Shown here piece by piece: positions 17,690 to 25,835 of a DNA stretch of 59,370 bases. This stretch comes from Bacillus sp. (in: firmicutes) (lineage in GTDB: Bacteria; Bacillota; Bacilli; Bacillales; Bacillaceae), in assembly GCA_031180405.1 (NCBI GenBank), contig JAPSLU010000007.1, positions 1 through 59,370 on the forward strand, read 5' to 3'. Numbering within the stretch: position 1 is the stretch's first letter; each line of letters starts with the position of its first letter. The notes under the pieces were generated by a model that was not told the origin of the DNA, did not search any database, and saw nothing but the letters and a program-made list of their open reading frames with translations. Made by a program: the position numbers and the translations under genes.

Positions 17690-17817
17690 ATTAAAACGTT
17701 AGGTCTTCACCAGGTAAGGGGCATCCCCTCGAAAGGCAAACGTTAGGAATCAGTCTGAGGGCTAGAAATATTACTTTGTCGACACACACACGTAACCAGT
17801 TTTGGTTACGTTTTTTT
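17690..17817 (+). ncRNA. Unidentified structured RNA with its own terminator
   Basis: Starts about 15 bases after TATAAT (17667-17672). It holds a short GGGG-CAT-CCCC hairpin and two copies of AACGTTAGG, and ends in a strong intrinsic terminator: CGTAACC/GGTTACG followed by seven T (17791-17817). There is no reading frame with an RBS. It could be a small RNA or a riboswitch-style leader. I do not match it to a known class. It lies directly upstream of the c-di-GMP riboswitch. Confidence 0.5.
17791..17817 (+). terminator. Intrinsic terminator of the unidentified RNA
   Basis: Seven-bp stem CGTAACC/GGTTACG, six-base loop, then TTTTTTT. Confidence 0.85.
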
Positions 17818-17886
17818 ATGTTGGTGTTACATTCATTATTTGTCTATATCAGAAACTTGTTGAAAAAATTTGGTAATATAAATAAA

Positions 17887-17983
17887 AATCTCAGTAAAGG
17901 CAAACCTATTGAAATAAGGAACGCAAAGTCAAGGTCCTAAAACACTGTTATGGAAACCGAGTACACAATTGGATGTAGAGATT
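17887..17983 (+). ncRNA. c-di-GMP-I (GEMM-I) riboswitch
   Basis: P1 AATCTC (17887-17892) pairs with GAGATT (17978-17983). Inside are the class I hallmarks: AAAGGCAAACC, a GAAA loop, GGAACGCAAAGTC and GGTCCTAA. It lies 55 bases before the start of a PAS-GGDEF-EAL gene, so c-di-GMP probably controls expression of its own metabolic enzyme. Confidence 0.88.
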
Positions 17984-18037
17984 AATATGTCTATACAATG
18001 CAGCCATAATGAACGTGTTTTTATGGAGGGATAAATA

Positions 18038-21000
18038 ATGTTGGAGGAAGCTTTTGCAAAGACTGTATTAGGGCAATTGACTGAACCGATAGCAGTCATC
18101 AAAGTAGAAGAAAATCAAAATTTATTCGTTTTTTATGTAAATGAGGCGCTTGTCAAAACAGGCCTTATTTACAAGGAGAACATCGGAAAAGGAATTAGTG
18201 ATGTTTTCCCAGCAACGCTTGCACCAGAAATACTTCATTCATGTCGTAAAGTGCTTGAATTAAATCAGCTACATTACTATCAAACTACAATTGGCACATT
18301 AATATGTTCACCCATTTTTGAAAACGGCATATGTACGAGTTTGACCATTTTGTTCAATAGCTCTGAGAATACATTATTGCAAGTAAGTGAACAACGCTAT
18401 AAGTCTTTAAGTGACCATAATCCCGATGCGGTGTTTTCCTTTAATCTTGAAGGTGCTTTTACCGGTGCAAATAAAAAGACAAGAAAAATATTAGGATATA
18501 GTGAAGAACAATTGCTTGGCTTATCCTTCGAACAGTTTCTACATCCAGACGATTTAGCCTCGGCGCAACATAATTTTCAACTTGCCGTTGATGGTGCCAT
18601 CAAGTCGTCTGAATATCGGATATTACATAAGTCAGGAACCTACGTTAACTTGTCAGTAACTAACCTACCGATTTATGTAAATGGGCAGGTAGTAGGCGTT
18701 TATGGTATAGGAAAAGATATAACGGCTTTTAACCGAGTTCAGCGCGAACTGGAGGAAAGTGAGCAACGCTTTCGTTCTTTGTTTGACCATCATCCGGATG
18801 CGGTGTTTTCTTTTAATTTGAAGGGTGAAATTACAAGCTTTAACGAACGGACAAGTGCAATGTCAGGTTATCCAGCTGACGAATTGCTAGGCAAATCTAT
18901 TTATAAGTTTTGTCACCCTGATGATATCGACATAGCTTTCCAAAACGTTAAGCAGGTTATAACTACGGGGGAAGGGAAGAGTTACGAAGTTAGAATTTTG
19001 CACCGGGAAACGGGCCATTACTTTGTTATGAATGTAACGAATTTGCCAATGACTGTTCATGGTGAGATTATTGGGCTCTATTCTATTGCTAAAGATGTAA
19101 CCCCTTTGCGTGAGGCTGAACGTGAATTAAAAGAGAGTGAGCAACGTTATAAATCGTTGTTTGACTATAATCCTGATCTTGTCTTTACGCTAGATGAGCA
19201 GGGACGATTTCAAAGTTCCAACCATGCTGCTCTTGAAAAGTTAGGATATCAATTAGACGAAATAAAAGGAAAACCCTTCGAACAGTTCGTTCATCCTGAT
19301 GATTTGGCCCATACGAAGGAAAGTTTTCAAGCAGCATTGCAAGGAGAGATTAGGCAATACCAGTTGCGTGCAATACGAAAAAATGAGGATTTCTATACAA
19401 CATTTCGTATTACCAATATTCCAATAAATATCAATAATCGAATCGAAGGTGTTTTTGGAATCGCTAAAAATATAACCGAACTTGTTAGCGCACAGCAAGA
19501 GTTAGAGGAAAGTGAGGAACGTCACCGTAAATTGACCGATATTTCGCCTGAAGCCATTATCGTTCATCGTTTGGGCGTAATTGACTACGTGAACCAGGCT
19601 GCTGTTCAATGTTTACGGGCAAATACACGTGAAGATCTAATCGGAAAAGCAGTTGATAGCATTTTTGCTGAGGAATCCTTGAATACGGCTGCTATTTTAG
19701 AAAAGGAACTCCAGCAAACCGGTTCTGCAAATAAAGTGCGAGAGTTTCACTTACAACGGATGGATGGTTCAAAAGGTCATGCTGAAGTTGTTGGAACGCG
19801 TTTTTATACAAAGGGGCAATCATTGTCATTATTAATTGTTCGTGATATCACCGAGCGAAAAAAATCAGAACAATTAATTGAGTTTATGGCTTACCATGAT
19901 TCGTTAACGAAACTTTCGAATCGAGAAAGTTTTCAAATGAAGGTGAAGGAGCATCTTAAACGAGAAGAGAACGGGGCGATGTTGTTTATAGATTTAGATC
20001 GATTTAAGATGATTAATGATACACTCGGACACCGAACCGGTGATTTACTACTTATTGAGGTAAGTAGAAGGTTAAAAGTATATGAGGAAGGGCTACTTTC
20101 AAGGCAAGGTGGAGATGAATTTACAATTTATTTCCCTAACTTTTGTAAAAAGCAAGCTAAGGAAAAGACTGAGGAAATTCTCGAAAGCTTATCAAAGCCT
20201 TACATCATTGAAGGTCAAGAGCTATTTATAACTCCGAGCGTGGGAATAAGCATTTTTCCTACGGATAGTCGAGACTATGATATGTTAATTCAGCAAGCCG
20301 ATGTTGCATTATATGAATCGAAAGCTGTAGGAGGAAATACGTACACGTTTTATAGCGCTGCATCAAAAGAAGTTAATGAGAAAAAAATGACCATCAGTAA
20401 TGATCTTCGCAAAGCTCTGCTTAAAGAAGAATTTTATTTGTGTTATCAACCGATATTTGACACGAGAACGCGTGAAATTGTCGGAGCTGAGGCTTTACTA
20501 AGGTGGAACCATCCCGTGCGTGGTTTTATTGCACCTGATGAATTTATCCCCATCGCTGAAGAAACAGGCTTAATTATTCCAATTGGAGAGTGGGTAATTC
20601 GCACAGCATGTCAACAAATGAAGCTGTGGTATGAAGAAGGGTTTAGTTTTCAAATTTCAGTAAATTTATCATTAAGACAGTTCATACAGCATAATTTAGT
20701 TGAGATGATTGAAAAGACTTTAAAACAAGTCAATTTACCCCCACATTTACTAAACCTTGAAGTAACGGAAAGTGTTCCACTTCTTGATGTTGAGGCATCA
20801 ATTAAGAAGTTGAACGACTTAAAAACTCTTGGAATAACGATTTCACTTGATGATTTTGGCACCGGCTATTCTTCGTTGAATCATATCCGGTTACTGCCAT
20901 TTGACTATTTGAAAATTGATCGCTCATTCGTTCAAAATATAGAAACGGATAATGTTAGTTCATCAATCGTTCAATCTGTAATTTCTCTTGCCCATATTAT

Positions 21001-21157
21001 GGGGAAAAGAGTGGTCGCAGAAGGAGTCGAAACGGAACAACAATTATCATTGTTACATGGGACAATGTGTGATGAAGCCCAGGGCTACTATTTAAGCAAA
21101 CCAGTTGAAGTTGAGTTATTTAATCAGCTCCTTAATAAGATAAAAAAGACAAAATGA
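18038..21157 (+). CDS. Multi-PAS GGDEF-EAL c-di-GMP enzyme
   Basis: Cytoplasmic protein of 1039 residues. An N-terminal PAS-like segment (1-110) is followed by four further PAS repeats (about 115-235, 240-360, 365-485, 490-600), GGDEF (605-765) and EAL (775-1035). The second to fourth PAS units are strikingly similar (SLFDHHPDAVFSFN, SLFDYNPDLVFTLD), indicating internal duplication. GGDEF is intact (RQGGDEF near 688) but lacks an RxxD inhibitory site. EAL motifs are complete (EALLRW near 817, EVTES, DDFGTGY, KIDRSF, AEGVE). It may be bifunctional. RBS GGAGGG. A c-di-GMP riboswitch lies in its leader. Confidence 0.92.
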   Translation: MLEEAFAKTVLGQLTEPIAVIKVEENQNLFVFYVNEALVKTGLIYKENIGKGISDVFPATLAPEILHSCRKVLELNQLHYYQTTIGTLICSPIFENGICTSLTILFNSSENTLLQVSEQRYKSLSDHNPDAVFSFNLEGAFTGANKKTRKILGYSEEQLLGLSFEQFLHPDDLASAQHNFQLAVDGAIKSSEYRILHKSGTYVNLSVTNLPIYVNGQVVGVYGIGKDITAFNRVQRELEESEQRFRSLFDHHPDAVFSFNLKGEITSFNERTSAMSGYPADELLGKSIYKFCHPDDIDIAFQNVKQVITTGEGKSYEVRILHRETGHYFVMNVTNLPMTVHGEIIGLYSIAKDVTPLREAERELKESEQRYKSLFDYNPDLVFTLDEQGRFQSSNHAALEKLGYQLDEIKGKPFEQFVHPDDLAHTKESFQAALQGEIRQYQLRAIRKNEDFYTTFRITNIPININNRIEGVFGIAKNITELVSAQQELEESEERHRKLTDISPEAIIVHRLGVIDYVNQAAVQCLRANTREDLIGKAVDSIFAEESLNTAAILEKELQQTGSANKVREFHLQRMDGSKGHAEVVGTRFYTKGQSLSLLIVRDITERKKSEQLIEFMAYHDSLTKLSNRESFQMKVKEHLKREENGAMLFIDLDRFKMINDTLGHRTGDLLLIEVSRRLKVYEEGLLSRQGGDEFTIYFPNFCKKQAKEKTEEILESLSKPYIIEGQELFITPSVGISIFPTDSRDYDMLIQQADVALYESKAVGGNTYTFYSAASKEVNEKKMTISNDLRKALLKEEFYLCYQPIFDTRTREIVGAEALLRWNHPVRGFIAPDEFIPIAEETGLIIPIGEWVIRTACQQMKLWYEEGFSFQISVNLSLRQFIQHNLVEMIEKTLKQVNLPPHLLNLEVTESVPLLDVEASIKKLNDLKTLGITISLDDFGTGYSSLNHIRLLPFDYLKIDRSFVQNIETDNVSSSIVQSVISLAHIMGKRVVAEGVETEQQLSLLHGTMCDEAQGYYLSKPVEVELFNQLLNKIKKTK

Positions 21158-21229
21158 TTTAAGTGTTAAAAAAGAAAAAATTTAAAATTTGGGGCTCCAG
21201 GCAACTATGTCGAGAGAACGGTACCCTGG

Positions 21230-21266
21230 CAGCATAGAGGTCAGGGGTTCGAGCCCCATATGCTCT
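21230..21266 (+). other. tRNA 3'-half-like sequence
   Basis: AGAGGTCAGGGGTTCGAGCC resembles the variable/T-arm of a tRNA and is enclosed by AGCATA/TATGCT. No D arm or anticodon arm can be drawn upstream and there is no CCA. It could be a tRNA relic, an old integration site, or chance. Confidence 0.3.
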
Positions 21267-21272
21267 TTCAGG

Positions 21273-21295
21273 AAAACCCTTGAGTAAGGGTTTTT
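21273..21295 (+). terminator. Intrinsic terminator downstream of the multi-PAS gene
   Basis: AAAACCCTT/AAGGGTTTT with a four-base loop and a T-rich tail. Confidence 0.7.
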
Positions 21296-21396
21296 CTTAT
21301 TTTCTAACAAGCCCGTCCCCATCAGCTTTAATAGTACATACCTAGTCACTTAATTTAAGAGTAGTCTGACTTAAAAATTAGGAATACATTAAACAC

Positions 21397-22131
21397 TTAG
21401 CTAACATATCGACAACTCGGAAAATTACTACACCCTTTAAAAGCACCATACTTCCCCTTACGATCAACTAAGCTACCCCCGCATCTTGGACAGATATTTG
21501 CATTCGCCTTTTTCTTCTCTTCACTCAATGTAGTCTTAATTGTTTGAACATGCTCGCGTTTTTCCGTACGATTCGGTACCTTTAGCTGCTCGAGCTTCGT
21601 CACAAACTGGTTCACCAGAAAATGACTTAATCTCGGCTTTTGATGCATCAAAATAATTTTATTGACTCTCGGAATATAGGTAACAGTCGTTCTTGGATCA
21701 TGTATCTCAATCTTCTTTAATGTTGCTCTCATACTAAACGCAATCACAGAATAAAAAACGGTCGCATCCTCAATCTGTAAATATTCTTTAATCGCTTTTA
21801 AGTGACCATAATTTTGAAAAATAGGATTATAAAATTTCTCCTTACGTTGGTATATTACTTGTGTCCAATACTTACTTTTTTCAGAGCCATATATCCAGCC
21901 TTTATAATTTTTTGTTTCAACAACAAATATCCCATACCTTGAAACAATTAGATGATCAATTTGCGTTGTTTTTCCATTAGCTGTTGGAACATATAAATCA
22001 TGAAAAACTCGGTATTCCTTAGGATTTAGCTTGCTTAAAAACAAAGCAACAGACTTCTCTCCTAAAATACCTTTTACTTTAGGTAAACTAAAAATGAATG
22101 CAATAACGATCATTATGATAAAAAATTCCAT
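21397..22131 (-). CDS. NERD-domain protein with C-terminal topoisomerase-type zinc finger
   Basis: Membrane-anchored protein of 244 residues from the ATG at 22131, which has AAGGAGGTGG ahead of it; an upstream frame extension lacks an RBS. An N-terminal hydrophobic segment (1-18) is followed by a NERD domain (about 25-130), a predicted PD-(D/E)xK nuclease-related fold, with QIDHLIVSRYGIFVVETKNY supplying the D and ExK positions. The C-terminus has a four-cysteine finger, CPRCGGSL then GCSNFPSC, as in DNA topoisomerase I. A DNA-processing role is plausible but untested. Confidence 0.85.
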   Translation of the reverse strand: MEFFIIMIVIAFIFSLPKVKGILGEKSVALFLSKLNPKEYRVFHDLYVPTANGKTTQIDHLIVSRYGIFVVETKNYKGWIYGSEKSKYWTQVIYQRKEKFYNPIFQNYGHLKAIKEYLQIEDATVFYSVIAFSMRATLKKIEIHDPRTTVTYIPRVNKIILMHQKPRLSHFLVNQFVTKLEQLKVPNRTEKREHVQTIKTTLSEEKKKANANICPRCGGSLVDRKGKYGAFKGCSNFPSCRYVS

Positions 22132-22214
22132 ATTCCACCTCCTTACCAATTATACAAATAATGGTTAATTTCGACCAGCTTCTCGGATATTCCTTAATAA
22201 CTAGAATCAAGAAC

Positions 22215-23042
22215 TCAAATCGATTCCTCTCCATTCAAAAAATCATGTAACTCCCAGAACAGATTCCCTTTGCTCTCCCTACGCAGCTTTACAGTCAAAT
22301 TCTCCTGAACAACTCGATAAAAATAACCTTCAAACGTAGTATGGATCTTCCGCATCTTCATCGCAAAAACAGTTTGCTTAAATGCACTAATGATACAGTC
22401 CATAAAATCATCAATTGTTCTGCCATGATCAAATTTGTTATAAACGATCATGACCCGATTCCACAAATTGTATATGTCCACCGCATTAAAAAATGGTTTT
22501 GCAGCTCTCTTAAATTCTTCCGGAATCGATTCTGGTAGATAACTAGCATCCAAGTCCTGCAATGATGGTTCAGATGCATTCTTTACGTTATTTCGTTTAT
22601 TATTTTTATTCTCACAGAGTGAGCTATGTTTATTCTCTGTTTTATTAGGAGTGACAGATGCAGTGACAGCCTGGGGTGACATATTCGTTTTGATAGAATC
22701 GATAGACTCAAAAGCTTGAATGACCAAAAGATTTACTCCTTGTTTACCATTCATTCTTGCAGTAGGAACCTTCTTTATGATTCCTATCTCCTCCAACAAT
22801 TTCACTGCACGAATCACCGTACGTTTACTTAGGCTGACTTGTTCAGCAATATAGTCATATTTTGCAAAAGAAACACCGACAACTTTAACGGAATGCTTCC
22901 AAACCAAATGAAGAACAGCTAAGGTTCCCTCAGACAATTCGGCCTTATGCTTATATAAGAAGCCTCGAACAGATTTGTCCATGTCCTCTATTGTTTCAAA
23001 TGATTGATACTTTTGGATCGTGTCGTAATTCAGCTTTTCCAT
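22215..23042 (-). CDS. Helix-turn-helix protein, replication- or plasmid-type regulator
   Basis: Protein of 275 residues from the ATG at 23042, chosen because GGGTGAGAG precedes it; the longer frame to 23102 has no RBS. A winged HTH lies near residues 60-110 (YDYIAEQVSLSKRTVIRAVK then LLEEIGIIKK). An Asn/Lys-rich linker and a second helical domain (190-270) follow. Such architecture occurs in proteins related to plasmid/phage replication initiators and in chromosomal Bacillus proteins of unknown role. Relics on its upstream side (sigma fragment at 23185) point to a region with transferred material. Confidence 0.7.
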   Translation of the reverse strand: MEKLNYDTIQKYQSFETIEDMDKSVRGFLYKHKAELSEGTLAVLHLVWKHSVKVVGVSFAKYDYIAEQVSLSKRTVIRAVKLLEEIGIIKKVPTARMNGKQGVNLLVIQAFESIDSIKTNMSPQAVTASVTPNKTENKHSSLCENKNNKRNNVKNASEPSLQDLDASYLPESIPEEFKRAAKPFFNAVDIYNLWNRVMIVYNKFDHGRTIDDFMDCIISAFKQTVFAMKMRKIHTTFEGYFYRVVQENLTVKLRRESKGNLFWELHDFLNGEESI

Positions 23043-23184
23043 GTTAACTCTCACCCTATCACTATGTATTCGGAAATATATCTTCCACCGTTTATATAGC
23101 AATTTTTAGGAATGGAGTAGCGTGTAAAATAAAATTTTTTTCAATTACGTAATACTCGACAAATATCCTAAAAAATATTCTTTC

Positions 23185-23394
23185 ATGTACGAGGTTGCGA
23201 GTTTTGAGAAGCTATTTTAGCAATTTAAAGCATTGATTTATCATGCGATGTATAGATTAGCTATTTTTTAAAAACAAGAGTTTTACCCGGATTGGATGTA
23301 TTGCATGATGGGATGCTTCGCTGCGGTTTAATGTGGAAAACGGAGAATTTACGTCATATTATTCCTTTATCATAGATCGAATGAAAAGAAAAAA
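23185..23394 (+). pseudogene. Broken copy of the sigma-like factor gene at 36189
   Basis: Nucleotide similarity to the start of the gene at 36189 is obvious: ATG-TACGAGGTTGCGAGTTTT against ATG-CACGAGGATGCGAGTTTT, then TTTATCATGCGAT and GATGCTTC. An in-frame TAG follows at codon 12, and there are further deletions. The similarity stops near ATGAAAAGAA, and region 4 is missing. Confidence 0.8.
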
Positions 23395-23435
23395 GTGGAG
23401 AGCGAAGGAAAAAGTCCTTTCGCTTCTCCACTTTT
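23391..23435. terminator. Bidirectional terminator
   Basis: AAAAGTGGAGA and TCTCCACTTTT flank an inner GCGAAGG/CCTTTCGC stem. It could serve the GH42 gene on the minus strand. Confidence 0.7.
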
Positions 23436-23462
23436 AATAGAGAACACCATTTAACTACAGTT

Positions 23463-23490
23463 GGGACAGTTGACCTGTCACCGTGTATTC
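23463..23490 (+). repeat. REP-like element, decayed, at the end of the GH42 gene
   Basis: GGGACA, ACCTGTC and TGTATT remain. The stop codon of the GH42 gene (TGA in CGGTGACAGG on the minus strand) lies inside it. Confidence 0.55.
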
Positions 23491-25538
23491 TTTACAATCC
23501 TTACCTCATATTTTTCAAGTGTAATCCCACCAGCTAACTCTTCTCCAGTTACCAAATCTATTACTGGAGAATTAAATGTAACAGGCTGGTTTTCTTCTGT
23601 AAAATTCATCATGAAAATATAGTCATTGTTCTGATCTTGTCTAACTTGTACGGATACTCCTTTGCCGTGCTTTACGTTGAACACTGGTTCAAGAGCTAAC
23701 TCTTTAATTAAGTTATCATAAAAATCCCGATGGAATTGATCCTCTAGACGTGCTCCAATGTAGTACGATTTTCCCTTTTTATATGAATGGCTTGTTATTG
23801 CCGGTGTGTTCACATAAAAATCTTCCTGATAGATTCCGTCAGCATTTGCTGTATTCAGATCAATGACTGTTGCATAATCTTTTACCTGGTATGTTTTATT
23901 TTGAAAGCTTACATGATTTTTATCGTTTGGATATAATGTATCTGTTTCAACAGGCTTCATTCCAAAAATCTCCTGTAGATCATTATGCCACCCGCCTAAA
24001 TACGTTAAATCATATTCATTTACGAGACCAGTTAGATAGGTCATCACCAATGTGCCGCCGTTTGCGACAAATGCCTTTAAGCGTGAAATCGTTTCTTCAC
24101 TCACTAAATAAAGCATAGGAACAATCAATAATTTATAGTTCGAAAAATCCTGTTCCTTCGTAATAACATCTACTGGAATATCCTGTTCCCAGAAGGTGCG
24201 ATAGTGTTGCTGCAATGTTTGCGGATACCTCTTCGTCTCCATCCCAAAGCCTTGTGCGTCATTGATCGCCCAATTGTTCTCCCAATCATACAGAATTCCA
24301 ACATCAGACGTACGAGTCGTTCCAACTACCTCAGACAGGCTTTCTAATATTTTACCAACGCCTGCAACATCTTTAAAAACGCGGTTTTCTGAACTATTGT
24401 CATGATCTACAACAGCACCATGGAATTTTTCCGACGAGCCGCGGGATTTTCGCCATTGGAAATACAATATACTATCAGATCCATGTGCCAGCATTTGCAT
24501 CGATGACAGCAAATGCATTCCTGGGCGCTTAGATTTATTGACATTATGCCAGTTAACTGCACTTGGGGTCGATTCCATCAACAAGAATGGTTGTTGTTTT
24601 AGGCTTCGGTACAAGTCATTGATAAAGCCGACCTTCATTGCCAGATCCGCGGTCGATTCCCAATCGTTGTGCCAGGAAGGATACGCATCCCAGCTTATAA
24701 CATCAAGATGCTTGGCAAACTTGCTATAGTCAAGTGCTTGAAATGGAATCAAATCAGGTGTGTCCGCCATAAAATTCGTGGTAATTGGGATGTTAGGCGA
24801 TAATTCTTTAATAGGCACAATTTCATTTTCATAGAAAGAAATGGTTTGGTCAGTAACAAACCGGCGCCAGTCCAAATTTAAGCCATGTACGGCATTTTCT
24901 CCAAGTGGTGAAGGAGATTCAATTTGTGACCAATCATTGTACGTATGGCTCCAAAATGAATTCCACCATGCAGCATTCAGAGCTTTCAAATCATGACTAT
25001 ATTTCACTTTAAGCCATTCTCTAAAGGCATCCTGACATTGATCACAATGACATTCCCCGCCATATTCGTTCGAGATATGCCACATTAGTAATGCTGGGTG
25101 ATTCCCATACCTTTCAGCTAACAAACGATTGATTTCCTGTGTTTTTTTACGGTAAACCTCTGAAGTTAGACAATGATTATGTCTTCCGCCATGCAATTGC
25201 TTCATCCTGCTTTCATTCACACGCAAAACTTCAGGATATGTTTGCGACAGCCAGGCAGGTCGTGCCCCACTAGGTGTCGCTAAAATAACCCGACCGCCGT
25301 TTTGATAGATATTATTGAAAATATCATCCAGCCAGTCAAAATGATAGACCCCTTCTTCCGGTTCAAGTGCACTCCAGGCAAAAATTCCAACAGAAAACGT
25401 ATTTGTGTGGGAAAGTTTCATCAATTTAAGATCATCCGCTAAAATTTCCGGATGGTCCAGCCATTGATCAGGATTGTAGTCCCCCCCATGAAGCATAAAG
25501 TTAGCTTGAGTTACATATGTTTTTTCATATTTTGACAT
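23478..25538 (-). CDS. ganA: Beta-galactosidase, glycoside hydrolase family 42
   Basis: Intracellular enzyme of 686 residues, the same length class as Bacillus GanA. A TIM barrel with the catalytic acid/base is in HISNEYGG (near 156) and the nucleophile is in LLMESTPS (near 322). The GH42 zinc cysteines (CHCDQC with an upstream HNHC) are present; trimerisation and C-terminal beta domains follow. It should release galactose from galacto-oligosaccharides of arabinogalactan type. It is the last gene of the galactoside cluster, about 300 bases after lacZ, with RBS AGGAGAAT. The stop codon falls in a REP-like element. Confidence 0.92.
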   Translation of the reverse strand: MSKYEKTYVTQANFMLHGGDYNPDQWLDHPEILADDLKLMKLSHTNTFSVGIFAWSALEPEEGVYHFDWLDDIFNNIYQNGGRVILATPSGARPAWLSQTYPEVLRVNESRMKQLHGGRHNHCLTSEVYRKKTQEINRLLAERYGNHPALLMWHISNEYGGECHCDQCQDAFREWLKVKYSHDLKALNAAWWNSFWSHTYNDWSQIESPSPLGENAVHGLNLDWRRFVTDQTISFYENEIVPIKELSPNIPITTNFMADTPDLIPFQALDYSKFAKHLDVISWDAYPSWHNDWESTADLAMKVGFINDLYRSLKQQPFLLMESTPSAVNWHNVNKSKRPGMHLLSSMQMLAHGSDSILYFQWRKSRGSSEKFHGAVVDHDNSSENRVFKDVAGVGKILESLSEVVGTTRTSDVGILYDWENNWAINDAQGFGMETKRYPQTLQQHYRTFWEQDIPVDVITKEQDFSNYKLLIVPMLYLVSEETISRLKAFVANGGTLVMTYLTGLVNEYDLTYLGGWHNDLQEIFGMKPVETDTLYPNDKNHVSFQNKTYQVKDYATVIDLNTANADGIYQEDFYVNTPAITSHSYKKGKSYYIGARLEDQFHRDFYDNLIKELALEPVFNVKHGKGVSVQVRQDQNNDYIFMMNFTEENQPVTFNSPVIDLVTGEELAGGITLEKYEVRIVKNTR

Positions 25539-25660
25539 AATATTCTCCTTTTAAATAAGAAAAGTACGAGGGGTCCGATTTTACTATTTTCACAGTAAAG
25601 TTAGACTTCTTGCGTCAGACATCTAACCTAGGTTCAAATTTTATACTTAACATAAGAAGG

Positions 25661-25705
25661 CAAGTAGGAATAGAAGGGTGTTCATCACCTTCAATTCCTA
25701 CCTTG
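25661..25705. terminator. Hairpin between lacZ and the GH42 gene
   Basis: CAAGTAGGAAT and ATTCCTACCTTG pair around AGAAGG/CCTTCA. There is no T run, so it is probably an mRNA-stabilising or attenuating structure. Confidence 0.5.
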
Positions 25706-25709
25706 ACTA

Positions 25710-25742
25710 GATCCTAGAGCCGATGGCGCCTGGAGCTAGACA
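25710..25742 (-). repeat. Fragment of a widespread Bacillus intergenic repeat
   Basis: On the minus strand GTGTCTAGCTCCAGGCGCC resembles the start of a dispersed repeat common in Bacillus intergenic regions (TGTCTAGCTCCAGCGCC). Only the first ~30 bases are present. Recognised from memory. Confidence 0.4.
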
Positions 25743-25835
25743 CCAAAACTAAGTTGAAATTAAATACGTTCTTACCTTTTTTAAAAAACGATATGATAAT
25801 AACTTTTAAGCATTATCATTATCATTATCATTCTA

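Noticed and set aside
17690-17817. Element considered as another c-di-GMP aptamer
   Set aside because: GGCAAAC is present but the GACGCAAAGC and GGNCTAA segments of class I are missing, and it does not fit class II.
21190-21266. Complete tRNA gene
   Set aside because: D and anticodon arms cannot be drawn and the acceptor strands do not pair.
25815-25833. ATTATC microsatellite after lacZ considered as a phase-variation tract
   Set aside because: It is short, outside any coding frame and not in a promoter position that I can identify.
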